A stretch of 36,868 bases of DNA from an uncultured Clostridia bacterium (GCA_944363045.1 CALVTT010000012.1:1-36868), one strand, 5' to 3'; shown: positions 1 through 8,097, numbered from the stretch's first letter. Numbers and translations are program-made. Notes: a model not told the origin generated them from the sequence alone.

Positions 1-342
1 CACGCCGTCAAAGAGGATGACGTTTTTGAGCTCCACGGAATTGCCTATGACGCACCCCGCGCCCACCAGCGCATTGCCGCGGATAAAGGCGCAGTGCCGA
101 ACTTCCGTCTCCGCGCCGATGATGCACGGCGCCCCGAGATATGCCGAGGGGAAAACGTTTGCCGTCTTATGCACCCAGACGTGCTCGGCGCGCTCCTCGT
201 ATTCATTTGGGTCAAGCCTCTTGCCGAGCCCGAGGATGAGATCCCCGATGCCCGCAAGCGCCTCCCACGGATAGGTAAATTGTTTCAGATACTCCCCCGC
301 CTGCGTATGCGCAAGATCGTAGAGGTCACAAATTTTGATCAT
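1..342 (-). CDS. Hexapeptide-repeat (left-handed beta-helix) transferase, C-terminus cut by window edge
   Basis: The first 114 codons of a minus-strand gene are visible; the rest lies outside the window. After a helical N-terminal segment of about 55 residues (including LAGIGDLILGLGKRLDP) the chain shows the hexad periodicity of a left-handed beta-helix, with stretches such as APCIIGAETEVRHC and NALVGAGCVIGNSVELKNV. This is the fold of GlmU C-terminal domains and sugar acyltransferases; clostridial relatives are often annotated as UDP-GlcNAc pyrophosphorylase-like, but no nucleotidyltransferase domain is seen in the visible part. The ATG overlaps the TGA of the preceding polymerase gene (ATGA) and has the purine-rich stretch GAAAGGGAAAG before it. 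Pairing with an O-antigen-ligase-like protein suggests a role in cell-surface polysaccharide; that role is inference. Confidence 0.7.
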   Translation of the reverse strand, partial: MIKICDLYDLAHTQAGEYLKQFTYPWEALAGIGDLILGLGKRLDPNEYEERAEHVWVHKTANVFPSAYLGAPCIIGAETEVRHCAFIRGNALVGAGCVIGNSVELKNVILFDGV

Positions 343-1763
343 GTTCTTTCCCTTTCATTACAGCGTTTTTCGGCGAAACAGAGGAGGACGGAATATAAAA
401 GCCCGGGGCCGATGTTGAAGAAATGGCAGTCTAAAAGGCTCGTGAAGAGCAGGGCGGCGACGGAGAGTGCGATCATCAGCTTCTCGAAGTTGAGCCGCCG
501 AAAGAGAAGCCAAATTGTCTGCGCGCGGTGGATAAGGTAAGCGACTATCCCCACCGTGCCGCAGGAGGCGAGGAGCTGTACGATCGTGTTGTGCCACCGC
601 CCGGGGATAAAGCTGTCTTCGGTGCCCCACTTGTATGCCGAACAGGAGTAGAAGCCTGTGCCGAAGATGGGATACTCCTCAAAGAGCTGCACGCCGTTTT
701 TGTATATCTCTAACCTGCCCGCTCCTTCCTCCTCAAAATGGAGAAGGTCGCGGAAGATGGAAAAGACTTGCTCGGGATAAAGCGCCGCAAGCGTGATGCC
801 GCCCGCGCATAGGACGCCCGTGACGACGGAGATGCCGATTTTTTCGCGCCCCTTCGCTTTCACGATGCTTGCCGCGGCGCTGGACAAAAGGACAAAGAGA
901 CCGACGGCGATCGCCGTGCGCGAGAGGGTGAGAACAACTGCGCCGAACATGATGATTTCTGCCGCGAGGAACAGCCAGCCGTGTTTTCTTGTAGCCGCCA
1001 GATACCCGCAGCCGGGCATCATCATGGCGATGGCGGCGCCGATGTTGTTGGAAATGCCCCAGCCCGTGAAGATGTTCCCCTTCACGATCTCAGCGTTGCG
1101 AAAGGGCGCGCCCGTGCCGTACAGCCATAAGACTTCCGCCGAGATGAGCACGCCGCCGCAAAAGAGCATCCACGCAAAGTAGTCTTTGGGCACGTTCTTC
1201 CAATCCATCAGGAGCGCAAATAGGAAGTAGAGTAAACAGATGGACAGTATTTCCAAAGCCCCGAAGGCGGGAGAGCGGAGATCGTACTCGGGATAGCCGA
1301 GACCGCCTAAAAGATAGGCCGCGCCTAAAAGCACGAAGCCAATGGTAAGTTTGGGGAAGATTATCTTCACCGTGCCGCTGCGCACGTCGGTGACCGTGCG
1401 GGCGATGAACAGCGCCACAAAGGTCGCCATGAGGACGATGATATAGATGAGGCCGTTCTCGGGGAAGAATACCGACTCAGGGTTGCGCCCTGGGTTGTTC
1501 ACTATCGAGGGCGTGTAATACAGCAGCGGAATGATGCCCATCAAGGGATAAAGCTCGCGGCTGAAAAGCAATAAGTAGACGGCGAACAGCCAGCAGATCG
1601 TGTAGCAGATGAGCTCCAGCCCGAAGCAGGAAGTGAGGAGAAACAAAAGCGTAAAGAAAAATAAACAGTAAATGCTGCCGCATTCCTCATTGAGGACGGC
1701 GATCGTGCGGCTCTCTTTCAGCCGCGTCCACCACCCCTTTTGCTCTTCCGCCAAGTACGTCAT
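339..1763 (-). CDS. O-antigen ligase / Wzy-type polysaccharide polymerase, integral membrane protein
   Basis: A 474-aa protein with about a dozen hydrophobic segments, starting near residue 30 after a soluble, charged N-terminus. It has the Wzy_C/O-antigen ligase signature in its C-terminal half: an Arg in GRLEIYKNGVQLFEEYPIFG and, after an extracellular loop, WHNTIVQLLASCGTVG, matching the family pattern of a conserved Arg, PxxGxG and HN...G. These enzymes transfer or polymerise undecaprenyl-linked glycans on the outer face of the membrane. The gene is translationally coupled (4-bp overlap) to the hexapeptide transferase downstream. The only start with reasonable context is the ATG preceded by a weak GTAGAGAA. 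The substrate cannot be told from sequence. Confidence 0.85.
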   Translation of the reverse strand: MTYLAEEQKGWWTRLKESRTIAVLNEECGSIYCLFFFTLLFLLTSCFGLELICYTICWLFAVYLLLFSRELYPLMGIIPLLYYTPSIVNNPGRNPESVFFPENGLIYIIVLMATFVALFIARTVTDVRSGTVKIIFPKLTIGFVLLGAAYLLGGLGYPEYDLRSPAFGALEILSICLLYFLFALLMDWKNVPKDYFAWMLFCGGVLISAEVLWLYGTGAPFRNAEIVKGNIFTGWGISNNIGAAIAMMMPGCGYLAATRKHGWLFLAAEIIMFGAVVLTLSRTAIAVGLFVLLSSAAASIVKAKGREKIGISVVTGVLCAGGITLAALYPEQVFSIFRDLLHFEEEGAGRLEIYKNGVQLFEEYPIFGTGFYSCSAYKWGTEDSFIPGRWHNTIVQLLASCGTVGIVAYLIHRAQTIWLLFRRLNFEKLMIALSVAALLFTSLLDCHFFNIGPGLLYSVLLCFAEKRCNERERT

Positions 1764-1781
1764 TTCTCTACACTCTATGCT

Positions 1782-1919
1782 TTACCATACAAAAAGCGCG
1801 CCCGACGGACTGTCAAAGGCGCAGCAAAAAGCGGCGGTCATGCGATCGCTGAAATTATTTTCCTTTTCGCGCCCCGCTTCTTGCAGGTTCGCTTCTTCGT
1901 TGGTGGTTTGTGTTCTCAT
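1782..1919 (-). CDS. Possible 45-aa leader ORF upstream of the polymerase (uncertain)
   Basis: Within the ~350-nt leader between the promoter near 2127-2155 and the polymerase start there is a 45-codon frame beginning MRTQTTNEEANLQEAGREKE, with AAGGA four bases before its ATG. It ends 18 bp before the polymerase gene. It matches no family I recognise, has two adjacent Cys (AFCCAF) and mixed composition. It may be a real small gene, a leader peptide, or chance. Confidence 0.25.
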   Translation of the reverse strand: MRTQTTNEEANLQEAGREKENNFSDRMTAAFCCAFDSPSGALFVW

Positions 1920-2126
1920 ATGATCCTTGTTGCACAGAAAGAGGGGCCGCCTGCTGCCGTCGTGACGTTGATGAAGTGCCAAAAGTGCGGCAATCTGTCA
2001 AAGTCAAGGATGAAAAGCATAGAACGGAATGGCAACCTGGCAAAAAATGGGAGGGAATTGCCGAGATGCCATCATTTTATCGTTCTTGATTGCGGCATTT
2101 TCTATATTTTCTGTTAACTGAATTCT
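1920..2126. other. Intergenic leader region without a convincing gene
   Basis: This stretch is the presumed untranslated leader of the minus-strand polymerase transcript. Frames here are short, lack Shine-Dalgarno sequences and resemble nothing known. No strong hairpin with a U-tract was seen. Confidence 0.4.
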
Positions 2127-2155
2127 ATTTTAGCAGGAAACTGAAACAAAGTCAA
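2127..2155 (-). promoter_or_regulatory. Sigma-A type promoter for the surface-polysaccharide genes
   Basis: On the minus strand TTGACT and TAAAAT are separated by 17 bp, next to an AT-rich stretch. The predicted start is about 355 nt upstream of the polymerase ATG, so the transcript would have a long leader. Confidence 0.55.
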
Positions 2156-2300
2156 GCATACGGTTCAAGAAAAACCTGGAAATAAATATTTTTTTACTAT
2201 TGTAATAAATTTGTAAACACGCCTGTTTGCGAAGAAAACTCCCTGCGCAGCGCAAGGACTTTGTGCGCGGTGCGCGTCTTTTTGCCTCTCCCCCATCGAT

Positions 2301-2333
2301 AAAAAACGCCGCTGCGGGCACTCCCACAACGGC
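2301..2333 (-). terminator. Rho-independent terminator after the 82-aa ORF
   Basis: On the minus strand an 11-bp stem (GCCGTTGTGGG pairing with CCCGCAGCGGC, two G-U pairs) with a 4-nt loop is followed by G and six T. It lies 48 bp past the stop of the small ORF 2382-2630. Confidence 0.8.
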
Positions 2334-2381
2334 TTTGCGCATGAGATCTTAATGAAAGGATAAATTCCGCCATTCGCCCCT

Positions 2382-2630
2382 TTACAGCGGAAAGCGTGCC
2401 TCGACATCGAAATCAAGGCCGTGGAGGGCGGCGCCTTCCCATTGGCTCAAAAATTCGAGGCACTCCGTGTATGCCGTCTGCTCGCCGTAGAGAAAGCCGT
2501 TCTCGCCGCAAAGGCGTGCGCCGCGCAGCTCCTCCAAATAGGTGATGAGAAGTTCGGAGAGCGCAATGAGCACCTCCTCCGCCGTCAGTTTGCAATTCTC
2601 CTCGCGGAGCGATACCGCCGAATCTGCCAT
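2382..2630 (-). CDS. Unrecognised 82-aa acidic protein
   Basis: The start is set by AGAGGGGAC five bases before ATG (MADSAVSLREEN). The frame continues upstream, but without a ribosome-binding site. The product is mostly helical and Glu/Leu rich (LTAEEVLIALSELLITYLEE, then YGEQTAYTECLEFLSQWEGA) with no signal peptide or membrane segment. I do not recognise a family. It lies between two terminators, one closing degV upstream and one at 2301-2333, so it appears to be monocistronic. Confidence 0.6.
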   Translation of the reverse strand: MADSAVSLREENCKLTAEEVLIALSELLITYLEELRGARLCGENGFLYGEQTAYTECLEFLSQWEGAALHGLDFDVEARFPL

Positions 2631-2723
2631 AAAGTCCCCTCTATTGCCAAAGTTCGGCTGTATGATAACATACATGGGAGCGCGGAATAAAGGGAACCTA
2701 CTCGAAATTGATCGTTTTTTGCC

Positions 2724-2752
2724 GAAAACCGTCCGTGTAAGATACGGACGGT
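2724..2752 (-). terminator. Terminator downstream of degV
   Basis: A perfect 9-bp stem (ACCGTCCGT / ACGGACGGT) with a 7-nt loop is followed on the minus strand by TTTT. It begins 26 bp past the degV stop. Confidence 0.65.
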
Positions 2753-2777
2753 CGATATTTCGGGTCAAAAGCCGAAG

Positions 2778-3623
2778 TCAGTTGGAGAAGAAGGCGACGG
2801 CAATGGCGCCCGGGCCGACGTGCGTACCGATGGCACTGCCGATGAGATAGTAGGGAACACTGTCGGTGTGATCCTTATAGAGATGCTCGCTGTCGTGCAA
2901 ATATTTTAAGAGAAATTCGTCGGAAAGACCCGAATAGCCGAGGGTGTAGGGCATGGAAAAGTCGATGCCGCCGCAGTCGGAGACGAGACGGTTGAGAAGA
3001 TTGTTGCCCTTCTTAGAGCCCATCGCCTTGCCGACGAGCTTTACCTCCCCCTTGACGACGGAGATGACGGGCTTGATGGAGAGCATCTCGCCCGCGATCG
3101 CCGTGACGGAGGAGATACGCCCCCCTTTGCGGAGGTATTGCAGGGTATCGAGCACGGCAAGCAAGCGTATCTTGCCCTTGCTCTCCTCGAGCTTGGCGGC
3201 AACTTCGGCGGCAGGCAGACCCTCGCGGATGAGGCGGTCGGCATAGTCGACGAGGATGCGCTCGCCGATGCAGGCGTTGAGGCTGTCGACAACGTGCACC
3301 TTGCCCTCGAACTTTTTGGCGGCCTTGACGGCGTTGGCGTGCGTGCCCGAGAGCTTGGAAGAAATTGTGACGGCGACGACCTCGCTGCCGTCTGCCGTGA
3401 GGGTGGAAAAGGCCTCCTCGAAGCGGTAATCGTTGATCTGGCTGGTCTGGGGGAGATCGGAAGTTTCGATGAGCTTTTCAAAGAAGGCGCGGTGAGAGAG
3501 CGTGACGCCGTCCTCGAACTCCTCCTCGCCGAAGCGGATCAAAAGGGGCATGAGAAAGATACCGCGCACCTCGGCCTCCTCTTGTTCAAGATCGCAGGCG
3601 GAATCGACAAGTAATTTGACCAT
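2778..3623 (-). CDS. DegV family fatty-acid-binding protein
   Basis: A 281-aa full-length DegV protein. It shows the family landmarks: N-terminal VKLLVDSACDL, the TSQ motif (LPQTSQINDY), the SSKLSGTHANAV segment that contacts the acyl carboxylate, the LRKGGRIS motif and the C-terminal IGTHVGPGAIAVAFF. DegV proteins (FakB relatives) bind a fatty acid and present it to a FakA kinase for acyl-phosphate formation; no fakA is in the window. The start has GGAG seven bases upstream of ATG. It is transcribed alone from the promoter at 3700-3728 and closed by the hairpin at 2724-2752. Confidence 0.92.
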   Translation of the reverse strand: MVKLLVDSACDLEQEEAEVRGIFLMPLLIRFGEEEFEDGVTLSHRAFFEKLIETSDLPQTSQINDYRFEEAFSTLTADGSEVVAVTISSKLSGTHANAVKAAKKFEGKVHVVDSLNACIGERILVDYADRLIREGLPAAEVAAKLEESKGKIRLLAVLDTLQYLRKGGRISSVTAIAGEMLSIKPVISVVKGEVKLVGKAMGSKKGNNLLNRLVSDCGGIDFSMPYTLGYSGLSDEFLLKYLHDSEHLYKDHTDSVPYYLIGSAIGTHVGPGAIAVAFFSN

Positions 3624-3699
3624 GATATTCTCCTTGGGGGGCGAAAGGCGCCCTTCCGTATGGGCGGAAAGATGCCCTTCCGTCTCTGAAAACTTAAAC

Positions 3700-3728
3700 A
3701 GTATAACAAAAAGCGGGCTTTAAGGCAA
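3700..3728 (-). promoter_or_regulatory. Promoter of degV
   Basis: On the minus strand TTGCCT and TATACT are 17 bp apart, about 75 bp upstream of the degV start. The leader between them and the gene has two copies of GCCCTTCCGT (plus-strand sense), possibly an operator. Confidence 0.65.
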
Positions 3729-3764
3729 GCGATTTGTGCACTATATGAACGGACGGACGGGCGC

Positions 3765-4523
3765 TCAACTTTGTTTGCGCCCGAAGAGGCGGTAGCGGTG
3801 GGGGGTTGTGCCTGTGTGGGCGCGGAATTGGCGGATGAAGTGCTCCTCGTTCTCGTAGCCGCAGCGCTCCGAGATGAGAGAGACGCTCTCGTCGGTGGAG
3901 ATGAGAAGTTCCTCCGCCGCCTGTATGCGGGAGGTGATGACATCGGAAAGAAAGGTCGCCGCAAAGTACTTTTTATAGAGCGTGTGAAAGTAGCCGACGG
4001 AGACGCCGAGGCGGGCGGCTGCCCCCTGCGCCGTCCATTCCCGTTCGGGGGCGCGGAACACTTCCTCGCGCAGGGCAAGGAAGGGATAAAAGAGGGTGCC
4101 CTTCACCTCGATCTCCGAGGAGAGCATTTCAAGGAGCGCCGAGAGAAGAGAGGATGTGACGCTCTCCCGCGTGCGGCGGGCGGAGAAGAACTCCCCCATC
4201 ATGATGCGAAAGAGGGAGAAGAAGCGCTCGCTCGCACCAAGCGGGATGGGTATCCCGAAGGGGAAGCCTTCAAAGAGCAGGGGCGATGCGCTCTCGATGT
4301 GCGCCCAGCAGTCGCTGTACTCCTCCCCTGAGGCGCGGTAGCTGTGCCTTTGCCCCGGGCGGAAGAGAAAGGCGCTCTCCGCCGGCACCCGCTTCCACTC
4401 CCCCTCGAGCTCGAAGAGGGCGGGCGTCTTGACGAGCAAAAGCAGATAGTGTTCGTACCCCTTTTCGCGCAGCACCTTAAAATCGCCGCCGTGTATCGCC
4501 TCCCCCATGCGCAGAATGTTCAT
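3765..4523 (-). CDS. AraC-family transcriptional regulator
   Basis: 252 aa. Residues ~1-150 form a cupin-like sensor domain (PGQRHSYRASG and similar) and the C-terminal ~100 residues hold the two HTH motifs of AraC/XylS: AAARLGVSVGYFHTLYKKYF and SLISERCGYENEEHFIRQF, ending in TTPHRYRL. The chosen ATG lies five bases after GGAGG; an in-frame TTG four codons earlier would sit on that ribosome-binding site and is rejected. The gene is divergent from the DMT transporter/GH2 pair, which is the likely target of control (inference from layout). Confidence 0.88.
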   Translation of the reverse strand: MNILRMGEAIHGGDFKVLREKGYEHYLLLLVKTPALFELEGEWKRVPAESAFLFRPGQRHSYRASGEEYSDCWAHIESASPLLFEGFPFGIPIPLGASERFFSLFRIMMGEFFSARRTRESVTSSLLSALLEMLSSEIEVKGTLFYPFLALREEVFRAPEREWTAQGAAARLGVSVGYFHTLYKKYFAATFLSDVITSRIQAAEELLISTDESVSLISERCGYENEEHFIRQFRAHTGTTPHRYRLFGRKQS

Positions 4524-4572
4524 ACTGCCCTCCAAATCTGAGAAATCATCAATTTTCTCTCATGATACAACA

Positions 4573-4601
4573 TTGCGGAAAATTTGTCAAGCGGCTATAA
4601 T
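4573..4601 (+). promoter_or_regulatory. Promoter of the transporter-GH2 operon
   Basis: TTGCGG and TATAAT are spaced by 17 bp and lie 26-54 bp upstream of the transporter ATG, inside the 103-bp gap shared with the divergent araC. The -35 is poor, as expected for an activator-dependent promoter. Confidence 0.6.
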
Positions 4602-4626
4602 AGAGGGCGTTCAAGAGGTCAAACTT

Positions 4627-5493
4627 ATGCTCTTTTCGCTGCTTACGGTCGTATTTTATGCGGCGTCCTCGCTGGGCGATAAATTCATTTCCAGCAAGCT
4701 CGACTGCAACGCGAAAGAATTTTCCTTTCTCGTCTCGGTGGCGACCGCCGTCTTTTTAGCGCTTCTTCTCCCCTTCTTCGGCTGGAATTTCGCTCTATCT
4801 TGGCGATCCGCCGTCATATTGCTCCTTCTTATCGCCTTCAAGATCGGCGAATTTTATACGAGCGCGTATCTTTTGAAGACGGTCTCTGCCTACGAACTCA
4901 AAGCGTGGCTGAGCATCAACGTCATCGTCTCCTATCTCGTTGACTTAGGGCGGGGCAAGGAGACCTTCTTTTGGAGCTTTATCCCCTGCGCCGCGGTGAT
5001 GCTCCTCGGCATCGGCATGATCGCCTTTACGCACCATGAGGAGGGCGAGGAGAAAAAGAAGAGAGGGGTGTTTTACGTTCTCTTCAGCCTTGCCTACATC
5101 GCCTCGAAATTCTTATACGGGCTTGCCATCAATGAGCTCTGCCTTACCGACCAGGCGTCGCGCATCTCGGTGCTGCTGCTCGTGATGTTGGGCGTGGCGC
5201 TTATCCAGCTCCCCTTTGTGCGCTTTAAGACCTTCTTCCGCAAGAAGGGACTTTTGCTAGGGGCGGTCACCCGCCTTCCCAACGCCCTCGGGCTGTGGAC
5301 GGAGGCCATCGCCGCGCAGCAGAATTTGCTCCTTTATTCGCTCGTGCAGCCCATGCAGCTCCTCATCCTCTTTGTGGTGGCGCTTGTAAAGCGCGAGAAG
5401 CTGGGCAAAGTTAAGCTCATCGGCAGTATCATCACGCTCGTCACCGTCACGGTGATGACCGTGCTCATCTACATCAACAGGGGGACGATATGA
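4627..5493 (+). CDS. DMT superfamily (EamA-like) transporter
   Basis: 288 aa with about ten hydrophobic segments in a two-fold 5+5 arrangement, the hallmark of the drug/metabolite transporter superfamily. The start MLFSLLTVVFYAASS is chosen because AGAGGT precedes it and because the upstream extension of the frame is polar and crosses the promoter. The stop overlaps the next gene (ATGA), so the two are translationally coupled. Pairing with a GH2 enzyme suggests uptake or export of a glycoside or its aglycone, but DMT substrates cannot be predicted from sequence. Confidence 0.8.
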   Translation: MLFSLLTVVFYAASSLGDKFISSKLDCNAKEFSFLVSVATAVFLALLLPFFGWNFALSWRSAVILLLLIAFKIGEFYTSAYLLKTVSAYELKAWLSINVIVSYLVDLGRGKETFFWSFIPCAAVMLLGIGMIAFTHHEEGEEKKKRGVFYVLFSLAYIASKFLYGLAINELCLTDQASRISVLLLVMLGVALIQLPFVRFKTFFRKKGLLLGAVTRLPNALGLWTEAIAAQQNLLLYSLVQPMQLLILFVVALVKREKLGKVKLIGSIITLVTVTVMTVLIYINRGTI

Positions 5494-7166
5494 TAAGAAC
5501 ATTCAAGACGCATGTGATCCGGCGCCAAGAGGAATTGACGCAAAGGCTTTGGCAGTTCACCGCCCTTACGGGCGAGAAGGCGGGAGAAAGCTTTCCCGTC
5601 CTTCTTCCGAGCTGCTGGGAGACGTACCCCGGCTTCGGGCTCTACCGCGGCGAAGGGAAGTATGAGATGACGTTCACGGGCGGAGGCAATGTGCGGCTCG
5701 TATTCGAGGGCGTGAGCCATACCGCTAAGGTGTATGTGGACGGGGAGAAAGTCGGCGGGCACTACAACGCCTATACGCCCTTTTCTATCCTCCTCGAGGG
5801 GTTGGAGCGCGGGGAGCATACCCTCGCCGTTGTGGCGGACAACCGTTTTTCGGAAAACAGCGCGCTGCACGTTCCAAACGATTATATGTCCTACGGCGGC
5901 GTGTCGAGGCCGTGCGCCGTGGAGTTTTTGAAAGGGGCGTTCATCGACTATATCCATGTGACGCCCTGCCTTCATGAGGGAGTTTGGCGGGCAAAGTTTG
6001 AAGTGAAGGTCAAGAACCTCTCTGCGTCATGCAGAGCAGAGATCAAATTGAGCGCCGCGGGAAAGGAGCTGACGCTTATAAAAGATGAGCTGCCCGCGGG
6101 AGAGAGCCTCTTTATAGGCGAACTTGCCTTTGAGGCCGTTAAGGCATGGTCGCCCGAGACGCCCGCTCTCTATACGGTACAGGCTGTTTTGAGGACGGAC
6201 GGGGAGGCGGTGGACGACCTTATCGAGCGCTTCGGCTTCCGCGAGGTGAAAGTGGAGAAAGACCGCATCCTCCTCAACGGCGAGCCGCTGCGCATCCGCG
6301 GGCTGTGCCGCCATGAGGACCACCCCCACTTCGGCTGTGCCCTCCCCTATGAGGCGATGATGCACGACCTGCTCATCATCAAGGACTTGGGCGCCAACTC
6401 GGTGCGCACTTCGCACTATCCCAACGATCAGAGATTTCTCGATCTTTGCGACGAGCTGGGCATTCTCGTGTGGGAGGAGAACCACGCGCGGGGGCTGAGC
6501 CTCGAACAGATGTTAAACCCCAACTTTGAAAAGCAGGCGGAGGAGGTCATCCGCGAGATGATCGCGGCGCACTATAACCACCCCTCCATCTATATCTGGG
6601 GCATTCTCAACGAGTGCGCGAGCGACAGCGAATACGGCAGAGAGTGCTACGAAAAGCAGTTTGCGCTCATCAAGTCGCTTGATACGAGCCGCCCTACCTC
6701 CTTTGCGAGCTGCAAGTTCAAGACGGATATCTGCTTCGGGCTGCCCGACGTCGTTTCCTACAACATCTACCCCAAGTGGTACCACGAGACGCCCGTCAAG
6801 GAGTATGTGGACGACCTCTATACCTGGGTGCAGGAGGAGACGGAGGGAAGAGGCAAGCCCTTCCTTGTCACCGAGATCGGCGCGGGGGGGCTGTATGGCT
6901 ACCGCACCCCCTATGCCTCTAAGTGGAGCGAGGAGTATCAGGAAAAGACGCTTTCAGAGCAGCTTACAGGCGTCCTCTCCTACCCCGCCTGCTCGGGCGT
7001 GTATATCTGGCAGTTTTCGGATATCCGCATCAGCGAGGAATGTTGGGGAACGCGGCCGCGCACGATGAACAATAAGGGCGTCGTCGACGAGTACCGAAGG
7101 CCCAAACTCTGCTATGAGACGGTGAAACGTATCTTCCGCGAGGACAGGGAGAAGTTCGGAAAATAA
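5490..7166 (+). CDS. GH2 glycoside hydrolase, probable beta-glucuronidase
   Basis: 558 aa, close to E. coli UidA (603 aa), without a signal peptide, so cytoplasmic. The N-terminal jelly-roll and Ig-like domains (~1-260) are followed by the TIM barrel. Visible motifs: NSVRTSHYP, acid/base Glu375 in LNEC, NIYPKWY (counterpart of the UidA Tyr motif), nucleophile Glu462 in LVTEIG, KWSEEYQ, and N527-N-K-G530, which fits the NxKG motif that reads the glucuronate carboxylate in beta-glucuronidases. Alignment by eye with UidA is good throughout the barrel. A beta-galactosidase or related GH2 activity remains possible. It is coupled to the DMT transporter and lies beside a divergent AraC regulator. 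Confidence 0.8.
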   Translation: MIRTFKTHVIRRQEELTQRLWQFTALTGEKAGESFPVLLPSCWETYPGFGLYRGEGKYEMTFTGGGNVRLVFEGVSHTAKVYVDGEKVGGHYNAYTPFSILLEGLERGEHTLAVVADNRFSENSALHVPNDYMSYGGVSRPCAVEFLKGAFIDYIHVTPCLHEGVWRAKFEVKVKNLSASCRAEIKLSAAGKELTLIKDELPAGESLFIGELAFEAVKAWSPETPALYTVQAVLRTDGEAVDDLIERFGFREVKVEKDRILLNGEPLRIRGLCRHEDHPHFGCALPYEAMMHDLLIIKDLGANSVRTSHYPNDQRFLDLCDELGILVWEENHARGLSLEQMLNPNFEKQAEEVIREMIAAHYNHPSIYIWGILNECASDSEYGRECYEKQFALIKSLDTSRPTSFASCKFKTDICFGLPDVVSYNIYPKWYHETPVKEYVDDLYTWVQEETEGRGKPFLVTEIGAGGLYGYRTPYASKWSEEYQEKTLSEQLTGVLSYPACSGVYIWQFSDIRISEECWGTRPRTMNNKGVVDEYRRPKLCYETVKRIFREDREKFGK

Positions 7167-7199
7167 CGTTGTTCATTGTATCCGGGGGGATCGTGATAA

Positions 7200-7235
7200 G
7201 GCCGCCCGCCGCGCTAAAAAGCGCGGCGGGCGGCC
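7200..7235 (+). terminator. Very stable hairpin after the GH2 gene
   Basis: A perfect 16-bp stem (GGCCGCCCGCCGCGCT and its complement) with an AAAA loop starts 33 bp past the GH2 stop. The following GGTTTATAT is a weak U-tract, but the stem is exceptionally GC rich. Confidence 0.7.
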
Positions 7236-7327
7236 GGTTTATATAAGGAAGGGCGAGAAGGAACGGCTTGCAACATGCCTCGATCGTGCCGTTCAAAAAA
7301 AATTTTTAATGAAATTTTATAAACCTA

Positions 7328-7355
7328 TTGACAATCTATGAACTTGTGATATAAT
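7328..7355 (+). promoter_or_regulatory. Consensus promoter for the 78-aa membrane miniprotein
   Basis: Perfect TTGACA and TATAAT hexamers are spaced by 16 bp, with an extended -10 TG. The start of transcription would be ~85 nt before the ATG at 7449. One of the strongest promoters in the window. Confidence 0.8.
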
Positions 7356-7448
7356 ATAGACAAAGAGTGCTGCTAAATATGTTTATCCTGTGGACAAGTC
7401 TCTTGTAATGATCGGGCAAGCAGATGGCAGGTCATCGGGGGAAACACG

Positions 7449-7685
7449 ATGAAGATACTAATTATTTTAGGCATTTGTGTGGCAGGTATCTTGATCGGCC
7501 TTACTGCCTATTATACATCGGAGGATCATAGACAGAAAGAGGCGGACAAGAAAGCCAAGGAGGCGGCAGTCCGCAGGGAGCTGGCGGAAAAAAAGAGACA
7601 AACGGAACAGCTTCGCGAACAGATTGCCGCCGAAAAAGAGAGCGCTCCGATGCAGGATGAAAATCATGGCGGGCATGAGGAATAG
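7449..7685 (+). CDS. Unrecognised 78-aa single-pass membrane protein with charged coil
   Basis: Residues 4-22 are one membrane segment (LIILGICVAGILIGLTAYY), followed by a strongly charged Lys/Glu/Arg helix (QKEADKKAKEAAVRRELAEK) likely to form a coiled coil, and a His/Glu-rich end (ENHGGHEE). GGGGG lies seven bases before ATG. It is transcribed from the consensus promoter at 7328-7355. No family is recognised. Its layout (short N-terminal anchor, cytoplasmic or periplasmic coil) is shared with the next small gene, so the two may work together; function unknown. Confidence 0.65.
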   Translation: MKILIILGICVAGILIGLTAYYTSEDHRQKEADKKAKEAAVRRELAEKKRQTEQLREQIAAEKESAPMQDENHGGHEE

Positions 7686-7718
7686 GCAAGATCGAGGAAT
7701 AGGAAAGATAATATATTT

Positions 7719-7747
7719 TTTACATTTCTTTATGGATAAAATAAAAT
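7719..7747 (+). promoter_or_regulatory. Possible own promoter of the 64-aa miniprotein
   Basis: TTTACA and TAAAAT are separated by 17 bp in the AT-rich gap between the two small membrane proteins, 35 bp upstream of the second ATG. Confidence 0.45.
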
Positions 7748-7781
7748 TTTATCATATCTTATTTTCAGGAGGGCAAATGTT

Positions 7782-7976
7782 ATGGATGTATTTTTGATCA
7801 TCGCTGCCATTGTGATCGTGATCATGCTTGCCATCAACATCTATTTCTCCAGCACGATCCTCAGGAGAATGCAGAATGATGCGAAGCACGCGCGCGAGGC
7901 TGCAACGCAGCGGCAGCAACAGGAAAAGTTGAAAAAAGAGGCAGAACTTAGAGAAGAGTTGCAGGCGGGAAAGTAA
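7782..7976 (+). CDS. Unrecognised 64-aa single-pass membrane protein with charged coil
   Basis: MDVFLIIAAIVIVIMLAINI is a membrane anchor, followed by a polar Gln/Lys/Glu/Arg helix (EAATQRQQQEKLKKEAELRE). AGGAGGG stands upstream of the ATG at 7782 (spacing ~9); an overlapping ATG four bases earlier is out of frame. Same architecture as the 78-aa protein upstream but little direct identity. A bidirectional terminator closes the unit at 8062-8093. Function unknown. Confidence 0.65.
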   Translation: MDVFLIIAAIVIVIMLAINIYFSSTILRRMQNDAKHAREAATQRQQQEKLKKEAELREELQAGK

Positions 7977-8061
7977 AAATCTCCCGAAATGCCCCCTCAT
8001 GCACAACATGAGATCGGGACAAGACAGAACGAACGATTTTAAGGAATATCTTCCATTTCAC

Positions 8062-8093
8062 AAAAGACGCAGGCGAAACGGCCTGCGTCTTTT
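8062..8093. terminator. Bidirectional terminator between the miniproteins and lysR
   Basis: AAAAGACGCAGGC and GCCTGCGTCTTTT form a perfect stem with a 6-nt loop, giving a T-tract on both strands. It sits between convergent genes: 85 bp past the plus-strand miniprotein and 4 bp past the minus-strand lysR stop. Confidence 0.9.
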
Positions 8094-8097
8094 GCTG

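Noticed and set aside
2130..2342. 70-codon minus-strand frame
   Set aside because: Contains the terminator of the 82-aa ORF and part of an AT-rich promoter region; no ribosome-binding site.
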